Below are positions 38,604-45,205 of a stretch of DNA of 64,000 nucleotides, piece after piece (within the stretch, counting starts at the first letter, position 1; the number at the start of each line of letters is the position of its first letter). The position numbers were made by a program, and so were the translations under genes. The DNA comes from Streptomyces sp. NBC_01429 (GTDB lineage: Bacteria > Actinomycetota > Actinomycetes > Streptomycetales > Streptomycetaceae), in contig NZ_CP109599.1 in the NCBI RefSeq assembly GCF_036231945.1, forward strand, positions 6,103,501-6,167,500, written 5' to 3'. The notes below the pieces were generated by a model that was given only the letters and a program-made list of their open reading frames with translations, ran no database searches and was not told the origin of the DNA.

Positions 38604-40409
38604 TCAGAGTTCCGCGCCCGCGCTCCCGTCCGTCCCGTACGCCAGCAGCACCGTCACCGGCCGGCCTCCCACCACGCAGTCGAGGGTCACGGGCAGGCGG
38701 GGGGCCGGGTTCGCCTCCAGCCAGTCGTGGACGCCGGAGAGCACGGCGGCGGGATCGGGCCGTACCACCGGCTCGCCCCCCGCCGCGCCGGCGGCGGCGA
38801 TCCGTACGGAGACAAGCGCCGGTCCGTCGGCGTACGGCGGTTCGCGGCGGCGCAGGACGCAGTGGCCGGGCGCGAGGACGGCAGCGGCGGTCCGGCAGCC
38901 GGGAAACTCCGCCAGAGCATGGGCGGTCCAGGAACCCGCGGTCCAGCCCGCGACGGCGTCGGCGACGGCATCGGCCATGGCGTCGACGCCCGTGCGCGGC
39001 CGCCGCGCGCGCCGGTGGATGAGCCCGGCGCTCCGCATCTCGTTCAGCGTCGAGAAGCCGTCCTCCGCCACCACATGTCCGCCGTGCGGCCCTCCGTCCA
39101 GCGGATGGCGGGTCACCGACACGGTGGTTCCGGCCGTGTCGACGAACGCCACCAGAGCGGTCGGCCGCCGCGCCGGGATCCGTGGCACGGGCAGCGGACG
39201 CGCGGGGACGGGCCCGGGGTACGGATCGAGCCCGAGCAGCGCGTAACAGTGGGCGCGCAACCGCTCCAGCGAGCGCCCCTGCTCGGCGAAGGCCGTGGCG
39301 GCGAGCGCGGTGCCGTCCCCCGGACGGTGGGCGGTGACGGCGGCCTCGATCTGGGCGTCGGGCGGCTCCTGGTCCGACCAGCGGGCCGCGCGGGCGAGGA
39401 GGCCGGCCATGGGGCTGGCCGGGATCAGCTCCGTACCGCCCTCGTAGCAGCCGATCACCGGCCGGTCCTGGGCCGCCGCGTACAGCGCCGTGGATCCGTG
39501 GTCGGTCAGGACGCAGTCGGCGGCGACGAGGACCGCCGCCCACTCCTCGTAGGGCCGCGCCAGCAGCAGCCCGGACTCCGGCGCGGGCGCGAGCCGCTGC
39601 CGCAGCGCGAACTCGCCGAGGTCGCTGTGGACGTTGGGATGCGCGACGAGAGCCACCTGGTAGGCGTCGTAGGGCAGTTCGGCCGTCAGCCGTCGCGGCA
39701 GCCCCGGCCGGCGCGCGAGCAGCGACTCGGGACCCCAGGTGGACACCACGGCCACGAGCCGCCGCCCCCCGGTTCCCAGCGCCTCGCGGAACCGCTCCCG
39801 ACGCGGCCCGGAGGCCAGGATCCGGTCCAGCGTCGGATCCCCGACGACGGCGGCCCGCTCCGCCACGGCGGGTGACCGCCTGGCGAGCGCGGCCAACTGG
39901 TCGGGGTGCGCGAGGGCGTGCAGCGCCGCGAGCGGAGTCCCGTCGCGCAGCAGCTGCCGCGGATGCAGGCCGGACGCGGAATCGTCCCCGGAGGTGTGCG
40001 GCAGCCGCTTGTTGAACCCGGCCCCGTGCGGCAGCAGCACCAGTGGCCCCGGCAGCTCGTCCAGCGGCCCGTTCGGACTCGCCGCCACCACCAGATCGTG
40101 CCCGCCCCGCACCGCCTCCGGCCACGGCACGGTACGCGCGCCGACCCCGTCGAGCGCCGCGAGCGCGTCCGTACCGAAGTCGGACCCGGGCACGAGCGTG
40201 AACCGCGGCCGCACCCGATGGTCCCCGGCGAACACGGGAACCGCGTCCAGCAGCCGGTTCAGCGCGGTCGCCGACCGCACCGCGTACAGCACGGTCCGCT
40301 GCCCGGCGTCCGGGCCCGGAGCGTCCGCCGCCCGGGGCGCACGGCCCGACGTGCCCGTTTCCTCAACTGCCCATACGGCCGAGGGTCCGTACGGTGGCTC
40401 CGGCGACAT
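38604..40409 (-). CDS. CDP-glycerol glycerophosphotransferase-like protein
   Basis: About 601 residues. The first 400 look like a GT-B fold of the TagB/TagF type: LVLLPHGAGFNKRL with the family's His-Gly, RRLVAVVSTWGPESLLA, VALVAHPN and VLTDHGSTALYAAAQDRPVIGCYEGG with the conserved Asp/Ser nucleotide-binding segment. The C-terminal 180 residues are unassigned (beta-rich, FVDTAGTTVSVTRHPLDGG). No wall-polymer genes are nearby, so a role in teichoic-acid-like synthesis is only an inference. The start is uncertain: ATG at 40409 or GTG at 40457, neither with a good ribosome site. Confidence 0.58.
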   Translation of the reverse strand: MSPEPPYGPSAVWAVEETGTSGRAPRAADAPGPDAGQRTVLYAVRSATALNRLLDAVPVFAGDHRVRPRFTLVPGSDFGTDALAALDGVGARTVPWPEAVRGGHDLVVAASPNGPLDELPGPLVLLPHGAGFNKRLPHTSGDDSASGLHPRQLLRDGTPLAALHALAHPDQLAALARRSPAVAERAAVVGDPTLDRILASGPRRERFREALGTGGRRLVAVVSTWGPESLLARRPGLPRRLTAELPYDAYQVALVAHPNVHSDLGEFALRQRLAPAPESGLLLARPYEEWAAVLVAADCVLTDHGSTALYAAAQDRPVIGCYEGGTELIPASPMAGLLARAARWSDQEPPDAQIEAAVTAHRPGDGTALAATAFAEQGRSLERLRAHCYALLGLDPYPGPVPARPLPVPRIPARRPTALVAFVDTAGTTVSVTRHPLDGGPHGGHVVAEDGFSTLNEMRSAGLIHRRARRPRTGVDAMADAVADAVAGWTAGSWTAHALAEFPGCRTAAAVLAPGHCVLRRREPPYADGPALVSVRIAAAGAAGGEPVVRPDPAAVLSGVHDWLEANPAPRLPVTLDCVVGGRPVTVLLAYGTDGSAGAEL

Positions 40410-40550
40410 GCTGAAGATCGTACGCGCAGGGCGGGGGTCCCGCCCGGCCCGTGACACGGCCGGAGCCGGGGGTACGGGCGGTCGGCGGCGCTGTCGCGCG
40501 TGCGATCGTTCCGTACCCCCGGCTCCGGCGCGGGGATCGGGGTGTGCGGG

Positions 40551-41714
40551 TCAGGCGGTGTGGAGGGTGAGGCCGTAGCGGCTCAGGATGGGGTTGATCG
40601 GCTGGTAGAAGGAGTTACCGCCGCTGCTGCAGTTGCCCGAGGCGCCCGAGGTGACTCCCTGGGCCTGGTCGCCGCTGATGAAGGAGCCGCCGGAGTCGCC
40701 GCCCTCGGCGCAGGCGCTGGTCTGCGTCAGCGAGTAGACGAGCGCGCCGTTGCCGTAGTTGACGGTGATGTTCTTGCCCTGGAGGGTGCCGCAGCGCCAG
40801 TGGGTCGTGGAGCCGGAGCGGCAGATGGAGGCGCCGACCGGGGCCTCGTTGGAGCCGCGGACCAGCTGGTCGGAGACGGTGCCCCAGCCGAGGACGACGG
40901 GGACGGTCCACCAGCCGCTGCCGACGTTCACCCAGGCGTAGTCGTTGCCGGGGAAGGTCGAGCCCTGGAAGTTGCCGATGTACGAGCCGTCCCAGCCGCT
41001 GACCGAGGCGCCGGTGCCGCCGCAGTGACCGGCGGTGACGAAGCCGCCGTGGACGGAGAAGCCGATGGAACAGCGGACGTTGCCCGTGTAGTACGGGTCG
41101 CCGCCGACGGTGCCGGCGGCGGTGGTGCTGGGCGCCTCGGCGGTCTCCTCGACGGTGACGGGGCCGGCCTTCTCGGCGCGGGCCACGAAGGCGCGGACAT
41201 CGTTGTCGTTCCGCTGGTCGGCGACGACGTTCACCACGACCTGGTTGGTCTTCGCGTCGACTCCCCAGCCGGCGATGCCGTCGGGTGCGGAGGCGCCGAG
41301 CTTGTCGATCTTCGACTTGGCCGCGTCGAGCTGACTCGCGCTGTGCTTCACCACGCGCACGGTCGCGCCGGTCGCCCGTACGGCCGCGGCCTTGCCGGAG
41401 TCGGAGACGGCGACCGTCAGGCTGTTGCTGTCCGGGTTGAACCAGGAGCCGCCGTACGACGACCCCGCCGCGCGAACGGCCTTTCCTTCCACGGCGGTCG
41501 CGGTCTTCTCCGCGGCGAGCCGGGCCTTGGCCTGTCCGGCCGTCAGCCCCAGGTCCTTCTGCATGGCGGAGAGCATTCCGGCCGAGGCCGGCGCGTCGTC
41601 GGCGGGGGCGGCGGTGGGGGCGGCCGCCAGGGCGGGGGCGAATCCGGCGGTCGCCCAGGTGCCGACGAGGAGGAGGGCGGACAGACCGGTGCGTATGACT
41701 GTCGTACGTCTCAT
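40551..41714 (-). CDS. Secreted alpha-lytic / streptogrisin-type serine protease
   Basis: A 387-residue pre-pro-protease of family S1. A Sec signal (about 1-31, ending APALAA) is followed by an alpha-lytic pro-domain of about 170 residues that folds the enzyme. The mature protease begins near residue 200. The triad is His in GGFVTAGHCG, Asp in FPGNDYAWVNVGS and Ser in CAEGGDSGGSFISG, with disulphide cysteines placed as in streptogrisins. It is a monocistronic exported digestive protease; a Streptomyces protease D/B-type assignment is plausible but not certain. Confidence 0.93.
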   Translation of the reverse strand: MRRTTVIRTGLSALLLVGTWATAGFAPALAAAPTAAPADDAPASAGMLSAMQKDLGLTAGQAKARLAAEKTATAVEGKAVRAAGSSYGGSWFNPDSNSLTVAVSDSGKAAAVRATGATVRVVKHSASQLDAAKSKIDKLGASAPDGIAGWGVDAKTNQVVVNVVADQRNDNDVRAFVARAEKAGPVTVEETAEAPSTTAAGTVGGDPYYTGNVRCSIGFSVHGGFVTAGHCGGTGASVSGWDGSYIGNFQGSTFPGNDYAWVNVGSGWWTVPVVLGWGTVSDQLVRGSNEAPVGASICRSGSTTHWRCGTLQGKNITVNYGNGALVYSLTQTSACAEGGDSGGSFISGDQAQGVTSGASGNCSSGGNSFYQPINPILSRYGLTLHTA

Positions 41715-41835
41715 GGGGGTGAGCCCTTCTGGTTCCAGCGTGGTGGGGGTGGAGCAGCAGGTGCGTGAGAGCGCTCTCGGGCACTGTCAGCCGGAGCGTA
41801 GCGGAGGACTATTGGCAGGTCCATACCAACGTGGT

Positions 41836-41920
41836 CCGGGAGTTGGGCGGACATCGGCCCGCGAGTTGGGCGGACGCCGCCCGGGAGTTGCGACGGGGGC
41901 CGGCCCGGGAGTTGAGGCCG
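41836..41920. repeat. About 23-bp imperfect direct repeat, four copies
   Basis: GAGTTG within CCCGGGAGTTGGGCGGAC-like units has its AGTTG at 41841, 41864, 41886 and 41910, spaced 23, 22 and 24 bp, between the divergent protease gene and the conserved gene at 41965. It ends about 10 bp before that gene's putative -35 region. Confidence 0.7.
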
Positions 41921-41929
41921 ATTATTCGT

Positions 41930-41965
41930 TCGAACTGCCCTGTCGGCCTTGCTAATGTCCGGACG
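41930..41965 (+). promoter_or_regulatory. Possible leaderless promoter of the 41965 gene
   Basis: TAATGT at 41953-41958 lies seven bases before the GTG at 41965, the spacing expected when transcription begins at the start codon. There is no Shine-Dalgarno. The -35 (around TTCGAA, 41929-41934) is poor. Confidence 0.4.
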
Positions 41966-42696
41966 TGGCGAAATTGAATCAGATCATCGCAGTGGAGAAA
42001 GGCGTCAAGGCCAAGGCGCACCAAGACCTGACGGCCGTTCAGCACGGTCTCCAGAAACCGGCGCTGCTGGCCGGAATCTCCCGTACGTACCAGGCCAAGG
42101 ACGAGGAGGGCGAGCAGCTTCCTCCCGAGTCCACCCGGGTCCAGGTCCAGGCCGAGGACGTACTGCGCGAGACGGCCAAGACCCTGACGAGGCTGTTCGA
42201 TGTGACCGCCACCAAGGACTGGGCCAACTGTTCGGCGCGCGCCGATGTCACCGTCGACGGGCGGGTGCTGGTCGGTGAGGTGCCGGTCGCCTATCTGCTC
42301 TTCCTGGAGAAGCAGCTGACGGAGCTCAACGCCTTCGTGCGCAAGCTGCCGGTGCTGGACGCGTCGGAGTCCTGGAGCCAGGACCCGTCGACGGACGCGT
42401 GGAAGACGGAGGCGGTACGGACGCTCCGTACGAAGAAGGTGCCGCGCAACCATGTGAAGGCGGAGGCCACGGAGAAGCACCCGGCGCAGGTCGAGGTGTA
42501 CTACGAGGACATACCGGTCGGCTACTGGACCACGGTGAAATTCAGCGGAGCGCTGCCGGCCCGCCGGGTGAACGAGCTGCTCGACCGGGTCGAGAAGCTC
42601 CAGCAGGCCGTCAAGTTCGCCCGCGAGGAGGCCAACGGCGCCGACGTCACCGACCAGCGGGTGGGAGACGCGGTGTTCGGCTACCTGTTCGGGTAG
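41965..42696 (+). CDS. Conserved actinobacterial hypothetical protein
   Basis: A 243-residue soluble protein that I do not recognise as a named enzyme; such proteins are well conserved in Streptomyces. It begins AKLNQIIAVEKGVKAKAHQDLTAVQHGLQK and has a central GRVLVGEVPVAYLLFLEKQLTELNAFVRKLPVLD helix-rich part, then YEDIPVGYWTTVKFSGALPARRVNELLDRVEKLQQAVKFAREEAN, probably a C-terminal coiled helix, ending GDAVFGYLFG. No signal, membrane segment or metal motif. The GTG start seems leaderless. A hairpin follows its stop. Confidence 0.75.
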   Translation: MAKLNQIIAVEKGVKAKAHQDLTAVQHGLQKPALLAGISRTYQAKDEEGEQLPPESTRVQVQAEDVLRETAKTLTRLFDVTATKDWANCSARADVTVDGRVLVGEVPVAYLLFLEKQLTELNAFVRKLPVLDASESWSQDPSTDAWKTEAVRTLRTKKVPRNHVKAEATEKHPAQVEVYYEDIPVGYWTTVKFSGALPARRVNELLDRVEKLQQAVKFAREEANGADVTDQRVGDAVFGYLFG

Positions 42697-42707
42697 CCTT
42701 CATGACT

Positions 42708-42736
42708 CCCCGGCCGTCTGTTGTGGCGTGCCGGGG
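42708..42736 (+). terminator. Hairpin after the 41965 gene
   Basis: CCCCGGC and GCCGGGG form a 7-bp stem around 15 bases, 11 bp after the stop codon. A modest terminator. Confidence 0.45.
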
Positions 42737-42878
42737 CGCGCGAGGAGCGCAAGCTGAAACTGAAGTTTGTCGTGAAGGCGCGGTACCGCCGGTGAGCGGA
42801 CCGCGTTCAATCTCAGACTCTTGCTCCAGATTCAGTATTCGCCGCCGATCGCCGGAACGAACGGGCCCAGGCCCCGGA

Positions 42879-42954
42879 CGTCGAAATGCCGGTTCAAGTC
42901 CGGCCTGCGCAGCTCGATGCGCGGTGGTCCAAAGGCAGGACGCGGCGACTTCAT
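42879..42954 (+). tRNA. Candidate circularly permuted tRNA
   Basis: Read on the plus strand, the 3' half comes first: anticodon-stem strand CGTCG (42879-42883), 4-base variable loop, T arm GCCGG-TTCAAGT-CCGGC (42888-42904) and acceptor strand CTGCGCA (42905-42911). After a 6-base joint GCTCGA comes the 5' half: acceptor strand TGCGCGG (42918-42924), TG, D arm GTCC-AAAGGCA-GGAC (42927-42941), one base, and anticodon-stem strand CGGCG (42943-42947). The acceptor pairs 7/7 (one G-U), the anticodon stem 5/5 (one G-U), and D and T stems perfectly, with standard spacing throughout. The anticodon loop would be formed by joining the outer ends; an alternative CGAC/GTCG stem would put CAT with T33 in the anticodon. 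CCA is not encoded. Chance cannot be excluded in 70% GC DNA. Confidence 0.45.
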
Positions 42955-43005
42955 GACTGACCTGGGTTCTTAAACGTGCCGGTGTGCGACATGGGTGGCA
43001 TCTCA

Positions 43006-43037
43006 GGGCCCGGGAGGCCGGCTACGCCCCCGGGCCC
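43006..43037. terminator. Terminator between RNA locus and alaA
   Basis: GGGCCCGGG pairs with CCCGGGCCC (9 bp) with 14 bases between. It is followed on the plus strand by the pyrimidine-rich CTCCTTTCTCT and lies 30 bp from the alaA stop on the other strand. Confidence 0.7.
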
Positions 43038-43066
43038 GCTCCTTTCTCTGCCCGTTCGCCGCCCTC

Positions 43067-44278
43067 TCACTGCCGGTAGCCGCTGAGGAACCGGCCGATA
43101 CGGCTGATGGCGGCGTCGAGATCGTCCGCGTACGGCAGCGTCAGGATCCGGAAGTGGTCGGGGCGCGGCCAGTTGAAGCCCGTTCCCTGGACGACCTGGA
43201 TCTTCTCGCGCAGCAGCAGGTCCAGGACGAACCGCTCGTCGTCATGGATCTTGTGGACCTTGGGGTCGAGCCGGGGGAACGCGTACAGCGCGCCTTTGGG
43301 CTTCACGCACGAGACGCCGGGGATCTCGTTGAGCTTCTCCCAGGCCCGGTCGCGCTGTTCGTGGAGCCTGCCGCCCGGCGCGACCAGTTCCTTGATGGTC
43401 TGGCGACCGCCGAGGGCGGCCTGAATGGCGTACTGGGCGGGCGCGTTGGGGCACAGGCGCATCGAAGCGAGCATCGTGAGCCCTTCGAGGTAGCTGCGCG
43501 CGTGCTGCTTGGGGCCGGAGACGACCAGCCAGCCGGAGCGGAAACCCGCCACGCGGTAGGTCTTCGACAGCCCGCTGAAGGTCAGGACGACCAGGTCGGG
43601 GGCGAGGGCGGCGGCGGTGTGGTGAACCGCGTCGTCGTAGACGATCTGGTCGTACATCTCGTCGGCGAACACCATCAGCTGGTGGCGGCGGGCGAGATCG
43701 AGGATGCCCTCGACGATCTCGCGCGGATAGACGGCGCCGGTGGGGTTGTTGGGGTTGATGATCACGACGGCCTTCGTCCGGTCGGTGATCTTCGCGGCCA
43801 TGTCGTCCAGATCCGGGTACCAGTCCGCCGACTCGTCGCACAGATAGTGCACGGCCCGGCCCCCGGCCATCGTGGTGACCGCCGTCCAGAGCGGGAAGTC
43901 GGGGGCCGGGATCAGGACTTCGTCGCCGTCCTCCAGCAGCGCCTGCACGGACATCGCGATCAGCTCGGAGGCGCCGTTCCCCAGGAAGACGTCGTCGACG
44001 GTGACATCGGGCAGCCCCAGGGTCTGGTAGCGCTGGGCGACGGCGCGGCGAGCGGAGAGGATGCCGCGCGAGTCCGTGTACCCGTGCGCCTTGGGCAGCA
44101 TCCGGATCATGTCCTGGACGATCTCCTCCGGCGCCTCGAAACCGAAGAGCGCGGGGTTCCCGGTGTTCAGGCGCAGCACGCTGTGGCCCGCCTCCTCCAG
44201 TGCGTCCGCCTGCTCGATGACCGGGCCGCGGATCTCGTAGCAGACCTCGTTCAGCTTGCTCGACTGCCGGAATTCCAT
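43067..44278 (-). CDS. alaA: Alanine-synthesising aminotransferase (AlaA type)
   Basis: A 403-residue PLP-dependent fold-type I aminotransferase, similar in length and along its whole visible sequence to E. coli AlaA (YfbQ): SSKLNEVCYEIRGPV at the start, LNTGNPALFGFEAPEEI, PAPDFPLWTA, HYLCDESADWYPDLDDM, INPNNPTGAVY, FADEMYDQIVYDDA, the PLP lysine in SGLSKTYRVAGFRSGW and the C-terminal FRILTLPYADD. It forms alanine from pyruvate and glutamate. GGGAGG precedes the ATG. It is divergent from the HxlR regulator, whose operator repeats lie in the 86-bp gap. Confidence 0.92.
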   Translation of the reverse strand: MEFRQSSKLNEVCYEIRGPVIEQADALEEAGHSVLRLNTGNPALFGFEAPEEIVQDMIRMLPKAHGYTDSRGILSARRAVAQRYQTLGLPDVTVDDVFLGNGASELIAMSVQALLEDGDEVLIPAPDFPLWTAVTTMAGGRAVHYLCDESADWYPDLDDMAAKITDRTKAVVIINPNNPTGAVYPREIVEGILDLARRHQLMVFADEMYDQIVYDDAVHHTAAALAPDLVVLTFSGLSKTYRVAGFRSGWLVVSGPKQHARSYLEGLTMLASMRLCPNAPAQYAIQAALGGRQTIKELVAPGGRLHEQRDRAWEKLNEIPGVSCVKPKGALYAFPRLDPKVHKIHDDERFVLDLLLREKIQVVQGTGFNWPRPDHFRILTLPYADDLDAAISRIGRFLSGYRQ

Positions 44279-44295
44279 GCGGTGGCCTCCCAGAC

Positions 44296-44343
44296 CTTGG
44301 TGCGATACTTGGTTTTACCAAGCGCGAGCTTGGAAAGTCCAAC
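44296..44343. promoter_or_regulatory. Paired inverted-repeat operators (HxlR) between alaA and hxlR
   Basis: Two 15-bp inverted repeats occur: CTTGGTTTTACCAAG at 44308-44322 (6-bp arms, 3-bp centre) and CTTGGAAAGTCCAAC at 44329-44343 (TTGGA/TCCAA arms, 3-bp centre). Centres are 21 bp apart, two helical turns. A further half-site CTTGG is at 44296. The second repeat covers the putative -35 of the regulator gene. Confidence 0.7.
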
Positions 44344-44365
44344 GACATGTCTAAACTGAGTCGCA
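44330..44365 (+). promoter_or_regulatory. Putative hxlR-type regulator promoter, leaderless transcript
   Basis: TTGGAA (44330-44335), a 16-base spacer and TAAACT (44352-44357) would start RNA at about 44364-44365, exactly at the ATG at 44365. No ribosome site precedes either that ATG or the one at 44347. Confidence 0.5.
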
Positions 44366-45051
44366 TGCCACGCCGTAGAAGCTACGACCAGTACTGCGCC
44401 GCCGCCCGTGCCCTCGATGCCGTGGGCGACCGCTGGACCCTGCTGATCGTGCGGGAGCTGCTGGCCGGCCCCCGTCGCTACACCGATCTGCACGCCGATC
44501 TGCCGGGCGTCAGCACCGACGTCCTCGCGTCCCGGCTCAAGGACATGGAGCGCGACGGGCTGGCCACGCGCCGCAAGCTGCCCCCGCCCGCCGCCGCGTA
44601 CGTGTACGAGCTGACCGAGCGCGGGCGCGGGCTGCTGCCGGTCCTCGGGGCGCTGGCGGAGTGGGGCGCGCCCGCGCTGCGCGAGCGCCTGCCGACCGAT
44701 GCCGTACGGGCGCACTGGTTCGCCGTGCCGCTGCTGCGGGCGCTGTCGGGGCCGGCCGGTCCGCAGGCGGAGGGTGTGGTGGAAGTGCGCCTCGACGAAG
44801 GGGTGTTCCATCTGCGGCTCGGGGCGGCGGGTCCCGCCGGTGAAGGGGTCGACGGGACCGAAGGGGTGCACGGGAGCGAAGGGGTGTACGGGGACGGTCC
44901 GGCCGGGCGCCCCGACGCCTGCCTGGTGCTGGACGCGGTGGCCTGCCGCGAGCTGAGCGAGGGGTCGTTGACGGTCGCTGACGGGGTGCGGGACGGGCGT
45001 ATCGAGGTGGTGGGCGACGGGGTGCTCGCGAAGGCGCTGCGTGGGGAGTGA
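44365..45051 (+). CDS. HxlR-family transcriptional regulator
   Basis: A 228-residue regulator. Residues 1-95 are the HxlR winged helix: YDQYCAAARALDAVGDRWTLLIVRELLAGPRRYTDLHADLPGVSTDVLASRLKDMERDGL and VYELTERGRGLLPVLGALAEWG. The C-terminal part (100-228) resembles the SCP2/effector region of long HxlR proteins and contains a local triplicated motif (GEGVDGTEGVHGSEGVYGDG) encoded by 18-bp repeats. The start is taken at 44365 because the -10 spacing suggests a leaderless mRNA; ATG 44347 would add six residues. It probably controls itself and alaA through the paired repeats. Confidence 0.88.
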   Translation: MPRRRSYDQYCAAARALDAVGDRWTLLIVRELLAGPRRYTDLHADLPGVSTDVLASRLKDMERDGLATRRKLPPPAAAYVYELTERGRGLLPVLGALAEWGAPALRERLPTDAVRAHWFAVPLLRALSGPAGPQAEGVVEVRLDEGVFHLRLGAAGPAGEGVDGTEGVHGSEGVYGDGPAGRPDACLVLDAVACRELSEGSLTVADGVRDGRIEVVGDGVLAKALRGE

Positions 45052-45175
45052 GCGGGCGCGGGCCGGTGTGCGGACCAGTGCGCGCGCTCCGCGTACGCCG
45101 CGTGCGCGCTCGTTTCCAGTCGGGGTAAAAAGGGAAGATTCACACCTGATGTCATGTTTTCCCACAGAGGAGAAC

Positions 45176-45186
45176 GGGGGGGGGGG
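45176..45186. repeat. Run of 11 G before the SpoIIE-type gene
   Basis: Eleven consecutive G bases lie between a GAGGAG ribosome-like site (45168-45173) and the ATG at 45206. Length changes would alter the spacing but not the reading frame. Confidence 0.9.
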
Positions 45187-45205
45187 ACGGGTGGGATGAG
45201 CGGCG

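Larger units (their letters stand above)
42697..43066. other. 370-bp gap holding structured RNA elements
   Basis: There is no credible protein gene. In order on the plus strand: a hairpin at 42708-42736; a nested stem (GCGGT-A-CCGC / GCGG-ACCGC) at about 42780-42804; the permuted-tRNA candidate at 42879-42954; and a terminator at 43006-43037. The part 42805-42870 is clearly less GC-rich than the surroundings. The whole could be one plus-strand RNA of about 300 nt. Confidence 0.55.

Noticed and set aside
42840..42912. Ordinary-order tRNA ending with the T arm at 42888-42904
   Set aside because: No upstream segment pairs with CTGCGCA and no D arm is found in the 60 bases before; only the permuted order works.
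42702..42956. Open frame of about 84 codons through the RNA locus
   Set aside because: No ribosome site, mixed codon use, and its sequence is better explained by tRNA-like helices.
42740..43000. Classical group I intron
   Set aside because: The P7 pairing (GACU with AGUC) is not present and the space between guide-like segment and 3' half is too short; kept only as a weak hypothesis in the findings.
42740..43037. Permuted tmRNA
   Set aside because: The D arm forms a real 4-bp stem, there is no GGGGCTGATTCTGGATTCGAC-like 5' end and no tag reading frame ending in Ala-Ala.
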